This document shows positions 43,354 through 52,971 of a stretch of DNA of 64,000 nucleotides, piece by piece. A model generated the notes under the pieces. The model did not search any database. It saw only the letters and a list, made by a program, of their open reading frames with translations, and was not told where the DNA came from. Where the stretch lies: NCBI GenBank assembly GCA_947498055.1, contig CANMJA010000002.1:177680-241679 (forward strand), read 5' to 3'. This DNA comes from an uncultured Tenacibaculum sp. (GTDB taxonomy: Bacteria; Bacteroidota; Bacteroidia; Flavobacteriales; Flavobacteriaceae). Within the stretch, counting starts at the first letter, position 1, and each line of letters begins with the position of its first letter. The position numbers and the translations under genes are program-made.

Positions 43354-44619
43354 TTAAAGCGTATCTAAAACCTTTTCTATAGTTGTATAAATTTTATTTA
43401 ATTCTTCAGATGATATTACATAGGGTGGTTGTATATAAATAGTATTTCCTAAGGGTCTTAAAAACACACCTTCTTTCATAAAAGAAGCTAGTAAAAGATC
43501 TCTTAAAGTACCATAGCGTTCCATATTGGTATCTAAATCTAATGCAAAAACTACTCCTAATTGCCTAGTAGATTTTACTTTTGGATGGTTTTTAATATGT
43601 TCGCTAAATTTTTGATGTTCTTTACTTATTTTTTGAATATTCGTCTGAATTTCATCAGAAGTTAATAAATCGATGCTTGCAATAGAAGCAGCACAGCCAA
43701 TCGGATTTGCTGAATAGGTGTGACAATGAAAATAGCCTTTGGCAATATCATTACTTAAAAAAGCATCATAAATTTTTTGAGTACATGAAGTAATTGCCAT
43801 AGGTACCATTCCACCAGTTAGGGCTTTACTTAAACAAATAATATCTGGTTTTGTATCAATATGATCTGAAGCAAAATTTTTACCCGTTTTTCCAAAACCA
43901 GTCATTACTTCATCTGCAATAGTAATAATATTATTTTCTTTACAGAATTGTAAAATTTTATTTAATCCTTCACTATCATGAATTTTCATACCTGCAGCTC
44001 CTTGCAATAAAGGTTCATATACAAAAGCAGCTACGTTTTTTCTGGAAACAATTTCTTGTAATTGTTTTAAAATAGTATCATGATTAGTTTTGTTTGGTGT
44101 GGGTATTCGTTGTACATCAATTAGAAAATCTTCAAAAGGCCCGTTGTAAACTGAAAGGCCAGAAGTAGACATGGCACCGAAAGTATCACCATGAAAACCA
44201 TTTTCAAAAGCAATGAAATCAATACGCTTATCTTCTTTATTAAAATAATACTGTAAAGCCATTTTTATAGCAGATTCTACAGCAGTAGAACCATTGTCGT
44301 TAAAGAAGATTTTAGATTGATTATCAGGGAGTATGTTGATTAGTTTTTCTGAAAGTTCCACCGCAGCAGGATGTGTGAAATCACTAAACATAATTTGATC
44401 TAATTGCTGCATTTGTGCATGAACTTTATTAATAATATAATCATTACAATGCCCAAACATACAAGTATACCAAGAAGAGATAGCGTCGATATATTCATTT
44501 CCATGCTCATCGGTAAGAATGCAACCTTTGGCTTTTACAATACCTAAACTATTAGGATGTGTTTGATGTTGTTTTAATGGGTGCCAAATGTGTTTTTTAT
44601 CTCTTTCTGTCAGTGACAT
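43354..44619 (-). CDS. bioA: Adenosylmethionine-8-amino-7-oxononanoate aminotransferase
   Basis: A 421-residue class III aminotransferase that makes 7,8-diaminopelargonate using S-adenosylmethionine as amino donor. The PLP lysine is Lys265 in LSKALTGG, the Asp binding the pyridine N is in IADEVMTGFG, and the SAM-side motif SSWYTCMFGHC (about 48-58) distinguishes it from other class III enzymes. It is the third gene of the cluster, after bioF and bioD. Confidence 0.96.
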   Translation of the reverse strand: MSLTERDKKHIWHPLKQHQTHPNSLGIVKAKGCILTDEHGNEYIDAISSWYTCMFGHCNDYIINKVHAQMQQLDQIMFSDFTHPAAVELSEKLINILPDNQSKIFFNDNGSTAVESAIKMALQYYFNKEDKRIDFIAFENGFHGDTFGAMSTSGLSVYNGPFEDFLIDVQRIPTPNKTNHDTILKQLQEIVSRKNVAAFVYEPLLQGAAGMKIHDSEGLNKILQFCKENNIITIADEVMTGFGKTGKNFASDHIDTKPDIICLSKALTGGMVPMAITSCTQKIYDAFLSNDIAKGYFHCHTYSANPIGCAASIASIDLLTSDEIQTNIQKISKEHQKFSEHIKNHPKVKSTRQLGVVFALDLDTNMERYGTLRDLLLASFMKEGVFLRPLGNTIYIQPPYVISSEELNKIYTTIEKVLDTL

Positions 44620-44667
44620 AATTTTTTTAATTAAAGATTAAATACTGGAAATAAATCGTATGTTATA

Positions 44668-45276
44668 TTATAACTTCTTTCTAAATAAATTTGCATATTC
44701 CTTAATCACATTTTTGTCGAAATAAGGTTCTTCTTCAATGCGCCCAATAACTGGTACACCACTCATTTTGGTTATAATATCTTCTGTTGTTTTGTGCTCA
44801 TTTCCACTAAAAATTAAAGAAACATCAACACCTCCTCTTTTAAGTATGTTTAAGGTAAGTAGTGTATGATTAATACTTCCTAAATAATGACGTGAAACGA
44901 CTATGATTTTATAATAAGGTTTAATAATATTTATAAGTAAATGTTTCTCATTTAACGGAACTAACACCCCGCCAGCACCTTCAATTACTAAATGATTTGA
45001 TGTAGTAGGTTCTATAATATTATCTAATTCTATGTTAACTCCATCAATTTCCGCAGAAGCATGCGGACTCATAGGGGTTTGTAACGAATAACTACTAGGA
45101 TGAAACGTTGTTTTTTTGTTTGAAATAAGACTTTTTACTTTATCAGTATCAGAAAAATCTAAATCTCCAGATTGTATAGGTTTCCAATAGTCGGCTTCTA
45201 AAGCTTCTGTAATAATGGCTGAGGCAATTGTTTTTCCTACTTCGGTAGATATTCCTGTTATAAAATATTGATTCAT
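44668..45276 (-). CDS. bioD: Dethiobiotin synthetase
   Basis: A 202-residue ATP-dependent ligase that forms the ureido ring from diaminopelargonate and CO2. The P-loop is GISTEVGKT (about 8-16), followed by the KPIQSGD substrate loop near residue 33 and the EGAGGVLVPL motif around 104. It is slightly short compared with E. coli BioD (about 224), but all key motifs remain. It lies between bioF and bioA. Confidence 0.94.
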   Translation of the reverse strand: MNQYFITGISTEVGKTIASAIITEALEADYWKPIQSGDLDFSDTDKVKSLISNKKTTFHPSSYSLQTPMSPHASAEIDGVNIELDNIIEPTTSNHLVIEGAGGVLVPLNEKHLLINIIKPYYKIIVVSRHYLGSINHTLLTLNILKRGGVDVSLIFSGNEHKTTEDIITKMSGVPVIGRIEEEPYFDKNVIKEYANLFRKKL

Positions 45277-45358
45277 ATAGCTTTGAGATTATAGGTTTAA
45301 TATTTACAAATAATATTAACTAGATATTGTTTTGTAGTTACATTAATTTACTATTTAT

Positions 45359-46507
45359 TTAAACAAAAATAGCTAACTGTTCTAAAACATCGGTTATCTG
45401 TTGAGGAGAATTATAGCTATGTAAACAAAAACGCAATCTTTCTTTTCCTTCAGGTACGGTAGGAGATAAAATAGGCTTTATATTAAACCCTTTTTCTTGT
45501 AATTGTTTTGCTATTTGAATTGTTTTTTTATTTCCAGAGATAATACAACAATGAATTGTAGAGTTACTTTTAATAAATAAGTGGTTTATTTTTAGCCTTG
45601 AAGTTTCCTTTAAAAAATGAATTATATTGTTATGTAAAGTAGTAATAATACTATTTGATAAATGTGAATAAGCTATTTGAATGGTTGCAATAGCATGTGG
45701 AGGTAAACCTGTAGTATAAATAAAACTTCTAGAAAAATTAACTAGATATTGATATAGTTCTTTGTTTCCTAAAATTGCTGCTCCATGGCAGCCTAATGCT
45801 TTTCCGAAAGTTACAATACGAGCAAAAATTTCTTCCTCTATGTGTAGCTGTTGTGCAAGTCCGTTTCCTTTGTTTCCAAATACTCCCAGAGCATGAGCTT
45901 CGTCAACAACAAGGCGAACGTTATGTTTTTTAGCAATTGCAACTATTTCTTTTAAGTCTGGCGAATCTCCATCCATAGAAAAAACAGATTCCGTAACAAT
46001 ATAAATTTCGTTACTAGAGGCTGTAATTTGTGTAAGATGATTTTGAATTATTTTTTCTAAATGAATAGTATTATTGTGCTTAAATTTATATGCCTTGGCG
46101 TTGGAAAGTTGTATGCCATCTCTAATGGAAGCATGACTTAGTTCATCGTAAATAATAATATCTCCACGTTGCGGAATAGAAGAGAAAAAACCAAGGTTAG
46201 CATCGTAACCAGAGTTAAAAATTAATGCTTTTTCGGTGTTGTGAAAAGCAGCGATTGCTTGTTCTGCTTTTGTATATATTTTATGATTTCCAGAGATTAA
46301 ACGAGAACCGGTTGCTCCATTAACTTCAATTTTATGATCGATTAAATATTGATGTGTTCGGTTAAAAATAGATTTGGATGCAGCAAACCCCAAATAATCA
46401 TTCGAATAGAAATCAATACAATTCAAAGGAGTATTCAAACTTCGTAAAGAATTAGAAAATTCTCTATGAATAAGTTTTTGTTTTAATTTTTCTGGAAAAT
46501 TTTTCAC
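45359..46507 (-). CDS. bioF: 8-amino-7-oxononanoate synthase (KAPA synthase)
   Basis: A 382-residue alpha-oxoamine synthase that condenses pimeloyl thioester with alanine. The PLP lysine is Lys236 in FGKALGCHGA, the DEAHALGVFG motif is at 202-211, and GSRLISGNH (67-75) is the substrate-side loop. It is the first gene of the minus-strand biotin cluster, with about 82 bases to bioD. A weak TATGTTG box lies upstream; no BirA-type palindrome was found. Confidence 0.94.
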   Translation of the reverse strand: MKNFPEKLKQKLIHREFSNSLRSLNTPLNCIDFYSNDYLGFAASKSIFNRTHQYLIDHKIEVNGATGSRLISGNHKIYTKAEQAIAAFHNTEKALIFNSGYDANLGFFSSIPQRGDIIIYDELSHASIRDGIQLSNAKAYKFKHNNTIHLEKIIQNHLTQITASSNEIYIVTESVFSMDGDSPDLKEIVAIAKKHNVRLVVDEAHALGVFGNKGNGLAQQLHIEEEIFARIVTFGKALGCHGAAILGNKELYQYLVNFSRSFIYTTGLPPHAIATIQIAYSHLSNSIITTLHNNIIHFLKETSRLKINHLFIKSNSTIHCCIISGNKKTIQIAKQLQEKGFNIKPILSPTVPEGKERLRFCLHSYNSPQQITDVLEQLAIFV

Positions 46508-46606
46508 GCAGTAAAAATAATAAAAGCAATGTTTTGTTTTTCAACATAACGAACAGAAAATTAATGGTTATTGGTATTCATTCTTTAATCCAAGACTTTA
46601 ATACTA

Positions 46607-47041
46607 TCACTTCTTTAAAACAACGCCCCTACCGCCATACATATGAACAGCTAAAGCACTAAATTCTTCTTGTACGACCTCTGTTTTTATATGATATCTT
46701 TTAGCTATTTCTTTTAATTCTTTTTTTACAGCAGAGTTTTTGCTCATTGCAATACCTGCCATGATAAAAATAGTTAAAACAACAATTCCTATAATAGAAA
46801 TTTCTATGTTCTTTATATTCTCGTAAGTCTGATAATCAAAAGATTTACCTGCTAAAAAAATATTATGGATTAAAAAAAGAACACCAATTAATAAAAAAGG
46901 AATTCTAACATAAGTTTCCATGGCAGCAGATTTCCCATATAAATCTAAAGGAATTTGTAATTTTTCTTTAGGAACTTTTTCTATAATCTCAAATTTCACT
47001 TCTTCTGTAGCATTTTCTTCTGAATTATTAATTTGATCCAT
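46607..47041 (-). CDS. Small two-span membrane protein, unknown function
   Basis: A 144-residue protein: an acidic N-terminal stretch (1-35, several Glu), a conserved-looking LYGKSAAMETYVRIP segment, two membrane spans (about 47-65 and 80-98), then a basic cytoplasmic tail with KKELKEIAKRYHIKTEVVQEE and a YGGRGVVLKK end. I do not recognise a family. It lies alone on the minus strand between the bioF gene and the next secreted protein. Confidence 0.7.
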   Translation of the reverse strand: MDQINNSEENATEEVKFEIIEKVPKEKLQIPLDLYGKSAAMETYVRIPFLLIGVLFLIHNIFLAGKSFDYQTYENIKNIEISIIGIVVLTIFIMAGIAMSKNSAVKKELKEIAKRYHIKTEVVQEEFSALAVHMYGGRGVVLKK

Positions 47042-47175
47042 TTTAATTATATTAAGAATTTTTATGTTGTAAAATTACGATAGAAATGCACCATTTTTTA
47101 ACTTAAAACAATATTCGCTTTGGTTAAGTTTATATTAGAACTAAAATTAAAGAATAAAGCGGGTAGCATTTTTTT

Positions 47176-48138
47176 TTAATATTCAATAAAACGCCTAATA
47201 TCTAACCATTTTTCATTCTTTCCTCTAAAAACTTTATAGAACGACTTAGAGTATTTCTGTATTTTGGTGTATTCTACGTTTTTATGATGAGGAAAAATGC
47301 CAATTTTATGATCTTTAAATAAATATACTTTTCTGTCAAATGAACTTTGTTGAATAGAATCAAAAATAGGTGGTAATACTTCTTTTACTTTTACAAACCC
47401 CTTCTTTGTAAGAGAAACAACGGGAATAATAGGAGGTATTTCAACTTGCTCCCCTTTTTCATTAATATAATATTCTTTTTTAATACGTTTTTTCTTTTTT
47501 GGGAATAAAGCTTCGTCTTTATTGTAAGAGTAAATGCCTGTTTTAGTATCAGTGGTAATTATTTTTAATAAATTAGGAAATGTATTGTAATCATAATTAA
47601 TACTTTTTGATGTGTATAATTGATTGTTTAAAAAACGAATCTTTTTTGTGTTTTTTGGGAGTTCTTTTAATTTTAAAAGTATTTTTTTTTGAAAACCACC
47701 AAAATCACCAGACACAATTTTTAAACTATCTTTTTTATGTAATGAGAAATTTTCACTATAAATATTCCCACAATTAAGAACATCAAATTCTTTAAAAGAC
47801 GCTATTTCTTCTAAATTAAAGTTATAGTATTTAGGGCCGTTTTTAGTGAGAATTTCAAAAACTTCACGCCTTTGCTCATCATAATGAATATATATTTGCT
47901 GTAAGTCTTTTTTAAAAACTGATTTTGAGTTTAAAATAAAGAAATAAGAATTTTTATTTAGGTTACTATTGTTGTAGAAAGAATTAATTATAGTAAGAGT
48001 ATCTAAAGTATGAAGAACTATTTTTTTATTAAAAATACTATCTTTAATCTTCGCTTTATTAAACTGTGAAATTCCTATATGAAAACTAAATAAAAGCAGA
48101 AATACTGTAATCTTATGAAGATGTTTTATGATTTTCAT
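47176..48138 (-). CDS. Secreted protein with WG-repeat-like segments
   Basis: A 320-residue protein with a signal peptide (about 1-24, ending HIGISQ). The mature part contains KTGIYSYNKDEALFP and YLFKDHKIGIFPHHKN, which resemble degenerate WG (KWG-type) repeats, and a Lys-rich stretch (KKKKRIKKEYYINEKGEQ) in between. It is otherwise unrecognised. Export to the periplasm or outer membrane is the only safe inference. It is likely co-transcribed with the downstream-facing lipoprotein gene at 48163 (24-base gap). Confidence 0.68.
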   Translation of the reverse strand: MKIIKHLHKITVFLLLFSFHIGISQFNKAKIKDSIFNKKIVLHTLDTLTIINSFYNNSNLNKNSYFFILNSKSVFKKDLQQIYIHYDEQRREVFEILTKNGPKYYNFNLEEIASFKEFDVLNCGNIYSENFSLHKKDSLKIVSGDFGGFQKKILLKLKELPKNTKKIRFLNNQLYTSKSINYDYNTFPNLLKIITTDTKTGIYSYNKDEALFPKKKKRIKKEYYINEKGEQVEIPPIIPVVSLTKKGFVKVKEVLPPIFDSIQQSSFDRKVYLFKDHKIGIFPHHKNVEYTKIQKYSKSFYKVFRGKNEKWLDIRRFIEY

Positions 48139-48162
48139 AGGAGTAAAATTTTTCTCTATTTT

Positions 48163-48714
48163 TTAATTAAACTTTCTTAAACTACCATCCATTTTATACC
48201 AAAAATTAAAACTTGTGCCTCCAGATTTTGGTTCTACGGTTAAATAATATTCCATGTTTTTAAAATCACCATCGTTTGGAGCATTAATAAATATCGATTT
48301 TATTTTTACCTCTTTAATTTTTTTTTCATCAATTATTTTCTTTTTCGATTTTTCTACTAGTTTTCCTAACAAATCAAAATTTACAATTTCTTTATTTAAT
48401 TTATACATATAATCTTCTGCTTTAGAATTAGCACTTAATTCCAATATAATTTCAGCAGTTTGATTCCATTCACCATTAAAAAAACTCCAACCTTCCATTT
48501 GTAAAGAAGAAGGATTTTCTGAAATATTTGCAGTTATCATTGAGCCGTTATCTGTATTGGTAACAGATAATTCTGTATAATAAGCATCTTTACCAAATTG
48601 ACGAATTAATTCTTTTTTTAATGAAGAAATAGATTCTGAATTTTCAGTAAAATGACTCTTTTTTCCACATGCTACAAAAAGAGATATGATTAAAATATAA
48701 ATAAATTTTTTCAT
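48163..48714 (-). CDS. Lipoprotein, paralogue of the 58994-59545 protein
   Basis: A 183-residue lipoprotein (ISLFVAC, Cys 16). The mature part shows LKKELIRQFGKDAYYTELSV, a following ENPSSLQMEGWSFFNGEWNQ segment and TAEIILEL. The protein at 58994 has the same length and the same blocks (LESDLLIKFGRDSYFTDVKI, KNPYSYKMNGWSYKNGVWNK, EVHLEL), so the two are paralogues about 10 kb apart. No family name recognised. Upstream gene of a pair with the WG-like secreted protein. Confidence 0.78.
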   Translation of the reverse strand: MKKFIYILIISLFVACGKKSHFTENSESISSLKKELIRQFGKDAYYTELSVTNTDNGSMITANISENPSSLQMEGWSFFNGEWNQTAEIILELSANSKAEDYMYKLNKEIVNFDLLGKLVEKSKKKIIDEKKIKEVKIKSIFINAPNDGDFKNMEYYLTVEPKSGGTSFNFWYKMDGSLRKFN

Positions 48715-48738
48715 TTCGAGTTAATTTTAATATCGCAA

Positions 48739-48746
48739 CAAAAGTA
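48739..48746 (-). promoter_or_regulatory. Putative -7 element for the lipoprotein / WG-like pair
   Basis: TACTTTTG on the minus strand, 24 bases upstream of the lipoprotein ATG, matches TAnnTTTG; no clear -33 element. Confidence 0.45.
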
Positions 48747-48945
48747 AGTGTATGTGATAGACTAAAATGAAGGTAATTTATTTTCGCAATCGGTTAAGAT
48801 ATATTTGTTAGTTTCTTAAGAAGAGGTTATTTCTTACATTTAATTTTTGAGCATAAAAACAAGCAGTAGTTAATATTTAAACAAAGCAGTTTCTGAATAG
48901 AAAAATTGTACGAACTTTGTCGTTTCATTTTAAAAACTCCTTAAT

Positions 48946-49845
48946 ATGAATACAAGAGTAATAGCTCTTTGTGCAGTTTCTATTGTTACTATAATTTACG
49001 GAATAACATTTACAGTAGCAAAAGAAGTAATGCCCCATTATATAAAACCATTTGGATTTATATTACTTCGAGTTTTTTCGGCAATGTTATTGTTTTGGTT
49101 AGCAAGCCTATTTATTAAAAATGATAAAATTGAAAAAGGAGATTATAAAATCATTGCTTTGTCTGCTTTTTTTGGAATTGCATTAAATATGTTAACCTTT
49201 TTTAAAGGTTTAAATTATACAACTCCTATTAGTGCTTCTGTAATGATGGTAACATCTCCCATACTAGTACTTATATTTTCTAGTATCTTAATTAAAGAAA
49301 GACTAACTTTAATAAAAGTATCTGGAGTATTAATTGGACTAATAGGTGCAGTCATCTTAATCGTTTATGGAGGTGCTTCTGGAGGCGATGCAAAGAACAT
49401 GATGTTAGGTAATTTTTTAGTGCTTATTAATGCAGCTTCTTACGGAATGTATTTAGTAGTTGTTAAAAAAGTGGTAGCAAAATATAAACCAGTAACTTTT
49501 ATTAGGTGGTTGTATTTATTTGGGTTCATTTTTGTGTTGCCTTTTGGCTTTACAGAATTACAAGAAGTACAATGGCAAACAATATCTACAGGAGGATATC
49601 TTAGAATCGGTTTTGTAATTATTTTTGCATCTTGTATTACCTATTTATTTAATTTATTCGCTTTGTCTAAACTTAAACCAACTACAGTTAGTGTTTTTAT
49701 TTACTTGCAGCCTGTAGTTGCTAGTTTATATGCTCTACTAGTAGGAAGTGACAACTTAAACGCAGTAAAAATTATAGCAACTATTTTAATATTTATTGGC
49801 GTCTATTTGGTTTCAAAACAGCCTAAAAAGAGTATAAGCAAATAA
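48946..49845 (+). CDS. EamA / drug-metabolite (DMT) transporter
   Basis: A 299-residue membrane protein with ten predicted spans made of two EamA repeats; the repeats start near residues 8 (IVTIIYGITFTVAKEVMP) and 155 (NFLVLINAASYGMYLVVVKK). The TTPISASVMMVTSPILVLIFS segment is typical of repeat one. Substrate cannot be predicted; such proteins export amino acids, purines or sugars. It precedes yicC by 30 bases in the same direction. Confidence 0.9.
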   Translation: MNTRVIALCAVSIVTIIYGITFTVAKEVMPHYIKPFGFILLRVFSAMLLFWLASLFIKNDKIEKGDYKIIALSAFFGIALNMLTFFKGLNYTTPISASVMMVTSPILVLIFSSILIKERLTLIKVSGVLIGLIGAVILIVYGGASGGDAKNMMLGNFLVLINAASYGMYLVVVKKVVAKYKPVTFIRWLYLFGFIFVLPFGFTELQEVQWQTISTGGYLRIGFVIIFASCITYLFNLFALSKLKPTTVSVFIYLQPVVASLYALLVGSDNLNAVKIIATILIFIGVYLVSKQPKKSISK

Positions 49846-49875
49846 TGTATCTTTACATTCTATTAAAATAGAGAT

Positions 49876-50742
49876 ATGATTCAATCTATGACAGGATACG
49901 GGAAATCCGTATTACAATTACCAACTAAAAAAGTAACAATAGAAATAAAGTCTTTAAACAGTAAAAATTTAGACTTAAATACTCGTATTCCTTCATACTA
50001 CAAAGTAAAAGAATTAGCGATGAGAAAAAAATTAGCTTCTGCTTTAATAAGAGGTAAAGTTGATTTTTCTATTTATGTAGAAATGACGGCAGATGAAACT
50101 TCTACAAAAATAAATAAAGGAGTAGTTACAAGTTATATAAAACAACTAAAAGAAGTTATTGTTGTAGATAATAATAATGAAGTAGAGTTATTAAATATGG
50201 CAGTAAAAATGCCAGATGCTTTAAAAACAGAACGAGAAGAGTTAGATGAAAATGAATGGAATGAAATAGAAAAGCATATTGATATAGCATTACAAGAAAT
50301 TTTACAATATCGAACAGACGAAGCAGCCTCTTTAGAAGAAGATTTTGAACAACGTATTACCAATATTAAAAGTTGTTTAGAAGAGGTGAAAACAATGGAT
50401 GGTGAGCGAATTGAAAATGTAAAACAGCGTATAGGTAAAGCTTTAGATGAATTAAAAGTAGAAGTAGATGAAAATCGTTTTGAACAAGAACTAATCTATT
50501 ATCTAGAGAAATTAGATATTAATGAAGAGAAAGTTCGTTTAGCAAATCATTTAGACTATTTTTTACAAGAATTAGGAAGCAATGTATCTAACGGAAAAAA
50601 ATTAGGCTTTATAGTACAAGAAATAGGTAGAGAAATTAACACTACAGGATCTAAAGCAAATTTTGCACCACTACAAAAAGTAGTGATTCAAATGAAAGAT
50701 GAATTAGAAAAAATTAAAGAACAAATATTAAACGTATTATAA
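49876..50742 (+). CDS. YicC family endoribonuclease
   Basis: A 288-residue YicC protein. The N-terminal signature MIQSMTGYGKS and EIKSLNSKNLDLN, and the C-terminal DUF1732 block (ELGSNVSNGKKLGFIVQEIGREINTTGSKA) are both clear. E. coli YicC is an RNase that trims or cuts certain small RNAs. In many bacteria it sits beside gmk, as here (2-base gap), then nadD. Confidence 0.92.
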   Translation: MIQSMTGYGKSVLQLPTKKVTIEIKSLNSKNLDLNTRIPSYYKVKELAMRKKLASALIRGKVDFSIYVEMTADETSTKINKGVVTSYIKQLKEVIVVDNNNEVELLNMAVKMPDALKTEREELDENEWNEIEKHIDIALQEILQYRTDEAASLEEDFEQRITNIKSCLEEVKTMDGERIENVKQRIGKALDELKVEVDENRFEQELIYYLEKLDINEEKVRLANHLDYFLQELGSNVSNGKKLGFIVQEIGREINTTGSKANFAPLQKVVIQMKDELEKIKEQILNVL

Positions 50743-50743
50743 A

Positions 50744-51337
50744 ATGGCAAATAATTTTAAAGGGAAACTTTTTGTGTTTTCAGCGCCTTCAGGATCGGGA
50801 AAAACAACCATTGTTCGCCATTTATTAGCACAAGAACGCTTTAATCTAGAGTTTTCTATTTCTGCTACTTCAAGAGAAGCTAGAGGAAAAGAACAAGACG
50901 GAAAAGATTATTATTTTATTTCTAAAGAAGATTTTATACAGAAAATTAAAACCGATGAATTTTTAGAGTGGGAAGAGGTGTATAGAGATAATTTTTATGG
51001 TACCCTTAAAACAGAAGTAGAACGTATTTGGTCTCTAGGGAAACATGTGATTTTTGATATTGATGTTAGAGGAGGGTTAAGAGTGAAAGAAAAATTTCCA
51101 GAAGAAACGTTAGCTGTTTTTGTAAAGCCACCAGATATTAATGAACTTTTACGAAGATTAAAAAATAGAGGAGAAGAAAGTGATGAAAAAATAGGTGCTA
51201 GAATAGCAAAAGCTCCTATTGAATTGGCAACGGCTCCAATGTTTGATAAAATTATTAAAAACTACGACTTAGAAGTTGCTTTACAAGATGCAGAAGATTT
51301 AGTAGATGATTTTTTAGGAATTAAAAAAGAAAATTAA
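50744..51337 (+). CDS. gmk: Guanylate kinase
   Basis: A 197-residue kinase that phosphorylates GMP to GDP. The P-loop is SAPSGSGKTTIV (about 14-25), then the GMP-binding SATSREARGKEQDGKDYYFIS block and EWEEVYRDNFYGT. Length and motifs are standard. The start is 2 bases after yicC; the downstream gene nadD begins 58 bases on. Confidence 0.96.
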   Translation: MANNFKGKLFVFSAPSGSGKTTIVRHLLAQERFNLEFSISATSREARGKEQDGKDYYFISKEDFIQKIKTDEFLEWEEVYRDNFYGTLKTEVERIWSLGKHVIFDIDVRGGLRVKEKFPEETLAVFVKPPDINELLRRLKNRGEESDEKIGARIAKAPIELATAPMFDKIIKNYDLEVALQDAEDLVDDFLGIKKEN

Positions 51338-51395
51338 ATGAGGAATATCGCTGTATTCCATTGTTTTATTTATTAAAAGTATGTAGTTAGAATAA

Positions 51396-51980
51396 ATGAA
51401 AAATATAGGATTATATTTCGGTACTTTTAACCCAATTCATATAGGACATTTGATTATAGCCAATCACATGGTAGAGAATTCAAACCTAGATGAAATTTGG
51501 ATGGTGGTAACTCCACACAATCCTTTTAAGAAAAAAAGTTCGTTGTTAGATAACCACCATCGTTTAGAAATGGTTTACAAAGCAACAGAAACCTATGAAA
51601 AAATTAAACCTTCAGATATAGAGTTTAATTTACCACAACCCAATTATACTGTACATACGTTAGCACATATTTCAGAGAAACACCCTAGTTATAATTTTAA
51701 TTTAATTATGGGAGAAGATAATTTGAAAAGTTTACATAAGTGGAAAAATTATGAAGCTATTTTAGAGCACCATAATGTATATGTATACCCTAGAATATCT
51801 AAAGGAAGTGTAGAAACACAATTTGATAAGCATCCAAAAATACACCCAGTAGAAGCTCCTATTGTTGAAATTTCGTCTACTATGATTCGTAATGGAATAA
51901 AGGAAGATAAAAATATGCGCCCCCTATTATCTAATGCTGTTTGGAAATATATTGATGAGATGAATTTCTATAAAAAATAG
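51396..51980 (+). CDS. nadD: Nicotinate-nucleotide adenylyltransferase
   Basis: A 194-residue nucleotidyltransferase that makes deamido-NAD from NaMN and ATP. The N-terminal FGTFNPIHIGHLIIA holds the (H/T)xGH motif, VTPHNPFKKK is the substrate loop, and the C-terminal EISSTMIRNGIKE is the ISSTxIR motif. It completes the yicC-gmk-nadD set; a GTG-starting M23 peptidase gene follows by 46 bases. Confidence 0.95.
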   Translation: MKNIGLYFGTFNPIHIGHLIIANHMVENSNLDEIWMVVTPHNPFKKKSSLLDNHHRLEMVYKATETYEKIKPSDIEFNLPQPNYTVHTLAHISEKHPSYNFNLIMGEDNLKSLHKWKNYEAILEHHNVYVYPRISKGSVETQFDKHPKIHPVEAPIVEISSTMIRNGIKEDKNMRPLLSNAVWKYIDEMNFYKK

Positions 51981-52026
51981 TCTTCCTATTTTTTCGTTGT
52001 ATATTTGAATATCAAACCTAGTATAA

Positions 52027-52896
52027 GTGGCAAAAAACAAGAAAAAACCTAGTAAGTTAAAACAAAAACTTACCGATAAGTATCGATTGGTAGTTTTAAA
52101 TGAAGATACTTTTCAAGAACGCTTTTCCTTAAAACTATCTCGATTAAATGTATTTGTTTTTAGTGGAATGTTTTCCATTTTATTAATAACACTTACCACT
52201 TTTTTAATCGCATTTACTTCTCTAAAAGAATACATACCCGGATATTCTTCTACAGAGTTAAAAAAAAAGGCAACTAGATTAACCTATGAAACCGATTCTT
52301 TAAAAACTAGATTGGCTGTATTAGAAAGGTTCACAAAAGCAATTAGACCTGTTTTAACAGGAGAAATTAAACCAGAAGCTATAGATTCTATTAAAAATGA
52401 AGTTAATAAAGTATCTGTAGTAGATTATACGAAATTATCTCCAACTTCTCAAGACCTAGAATTTAGAGAAGAAATTGAAAATAAAGATAGATATGCACTC
52501 TCTGCTGGAGAAACAAATAAAGCAAAAATTGTATTGTTTGCACCAGTAACAGGAAGTATAACACAGTCTTTTAATGCTGCAAATAAACATTTTGCTATAG
52601 ATATTGTTGCTAAAACAGGAACACCTGTAAAAGCAATAGCAGATGGTACGGTTATTCTTTCTGGTTGGACGGCAGAAACTGGGTATACAATAACTATTCA
52701 GCATACGAATGATTATGTATCCGTTTATAAACATAATGGAGAGTTATTAAAGCAGCAAGGAGACTTTGTAAAGTCAGGAGAAGCCATAGCAAGCGTAGGA
52801 TCAACGGGTGAATTAACTACAGGGCCGCATTTACATTTTGAATTATGGAATAATGGGTATCCAATAAACCCAATAAACTATATTGATTTTCAATAA
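52027..52896 (+). CDS. M23 (LytM-type) peptidase, membrane-anchored
   Basis: A 289-residue protein starting at GTG. A basic N-terminus precedes one membrane span (about 48-68), a coiled coil (about 80-110) and a C-terminal M23 domain with the ligands His and Asp in NKHFAIDIVAKTGTPV and HxH in TTGPHLHFELWNNG. The coiled-coil plus LytM layout is that of envelope division and cross-bridge enzymes, or of regulators such as EnvC. All zinc ligands are intact, so it is probably active. Confidence 0.9.
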   Translation: MAKNKKKPSKLKQKLTDKYRLVVLNEDTFQERFSLKLSRLNVFVFSGMFSILLITLTTFLIAFTSLKEYIPGYSSTELKKKATRLTYETDSLKTRLAVLERFTKAIRPVLTGEIKPEAIDSIKNEVNKVSVVDYTKLSPTSQDLEFREEIENKDRYALSAGETNKAKIVLFAPVTGSITQSFNAANKHFAIDIVAKTGTPVKAIADGTVILSGWTAETGYTITIQHTNDYVSVYKHNGELLKQQGDFVKSGEAIASVGSTGELTTGPHLHFELWNNGYPINPINYIDFQ

Positions 52897-52971
52897 TCAA
52901 AAAAGATTAAAAAATTACAAATTATATATAATTAGTAATCTGTAATTTAATATTTTAAAATTATTAAAAAC

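Noticed and set aside
46508..46606. Search for a BirA-type operator upstream of bioF
   Set aside because: No inverted repeat of the TTGTAAAC type with suitable spacing was found.
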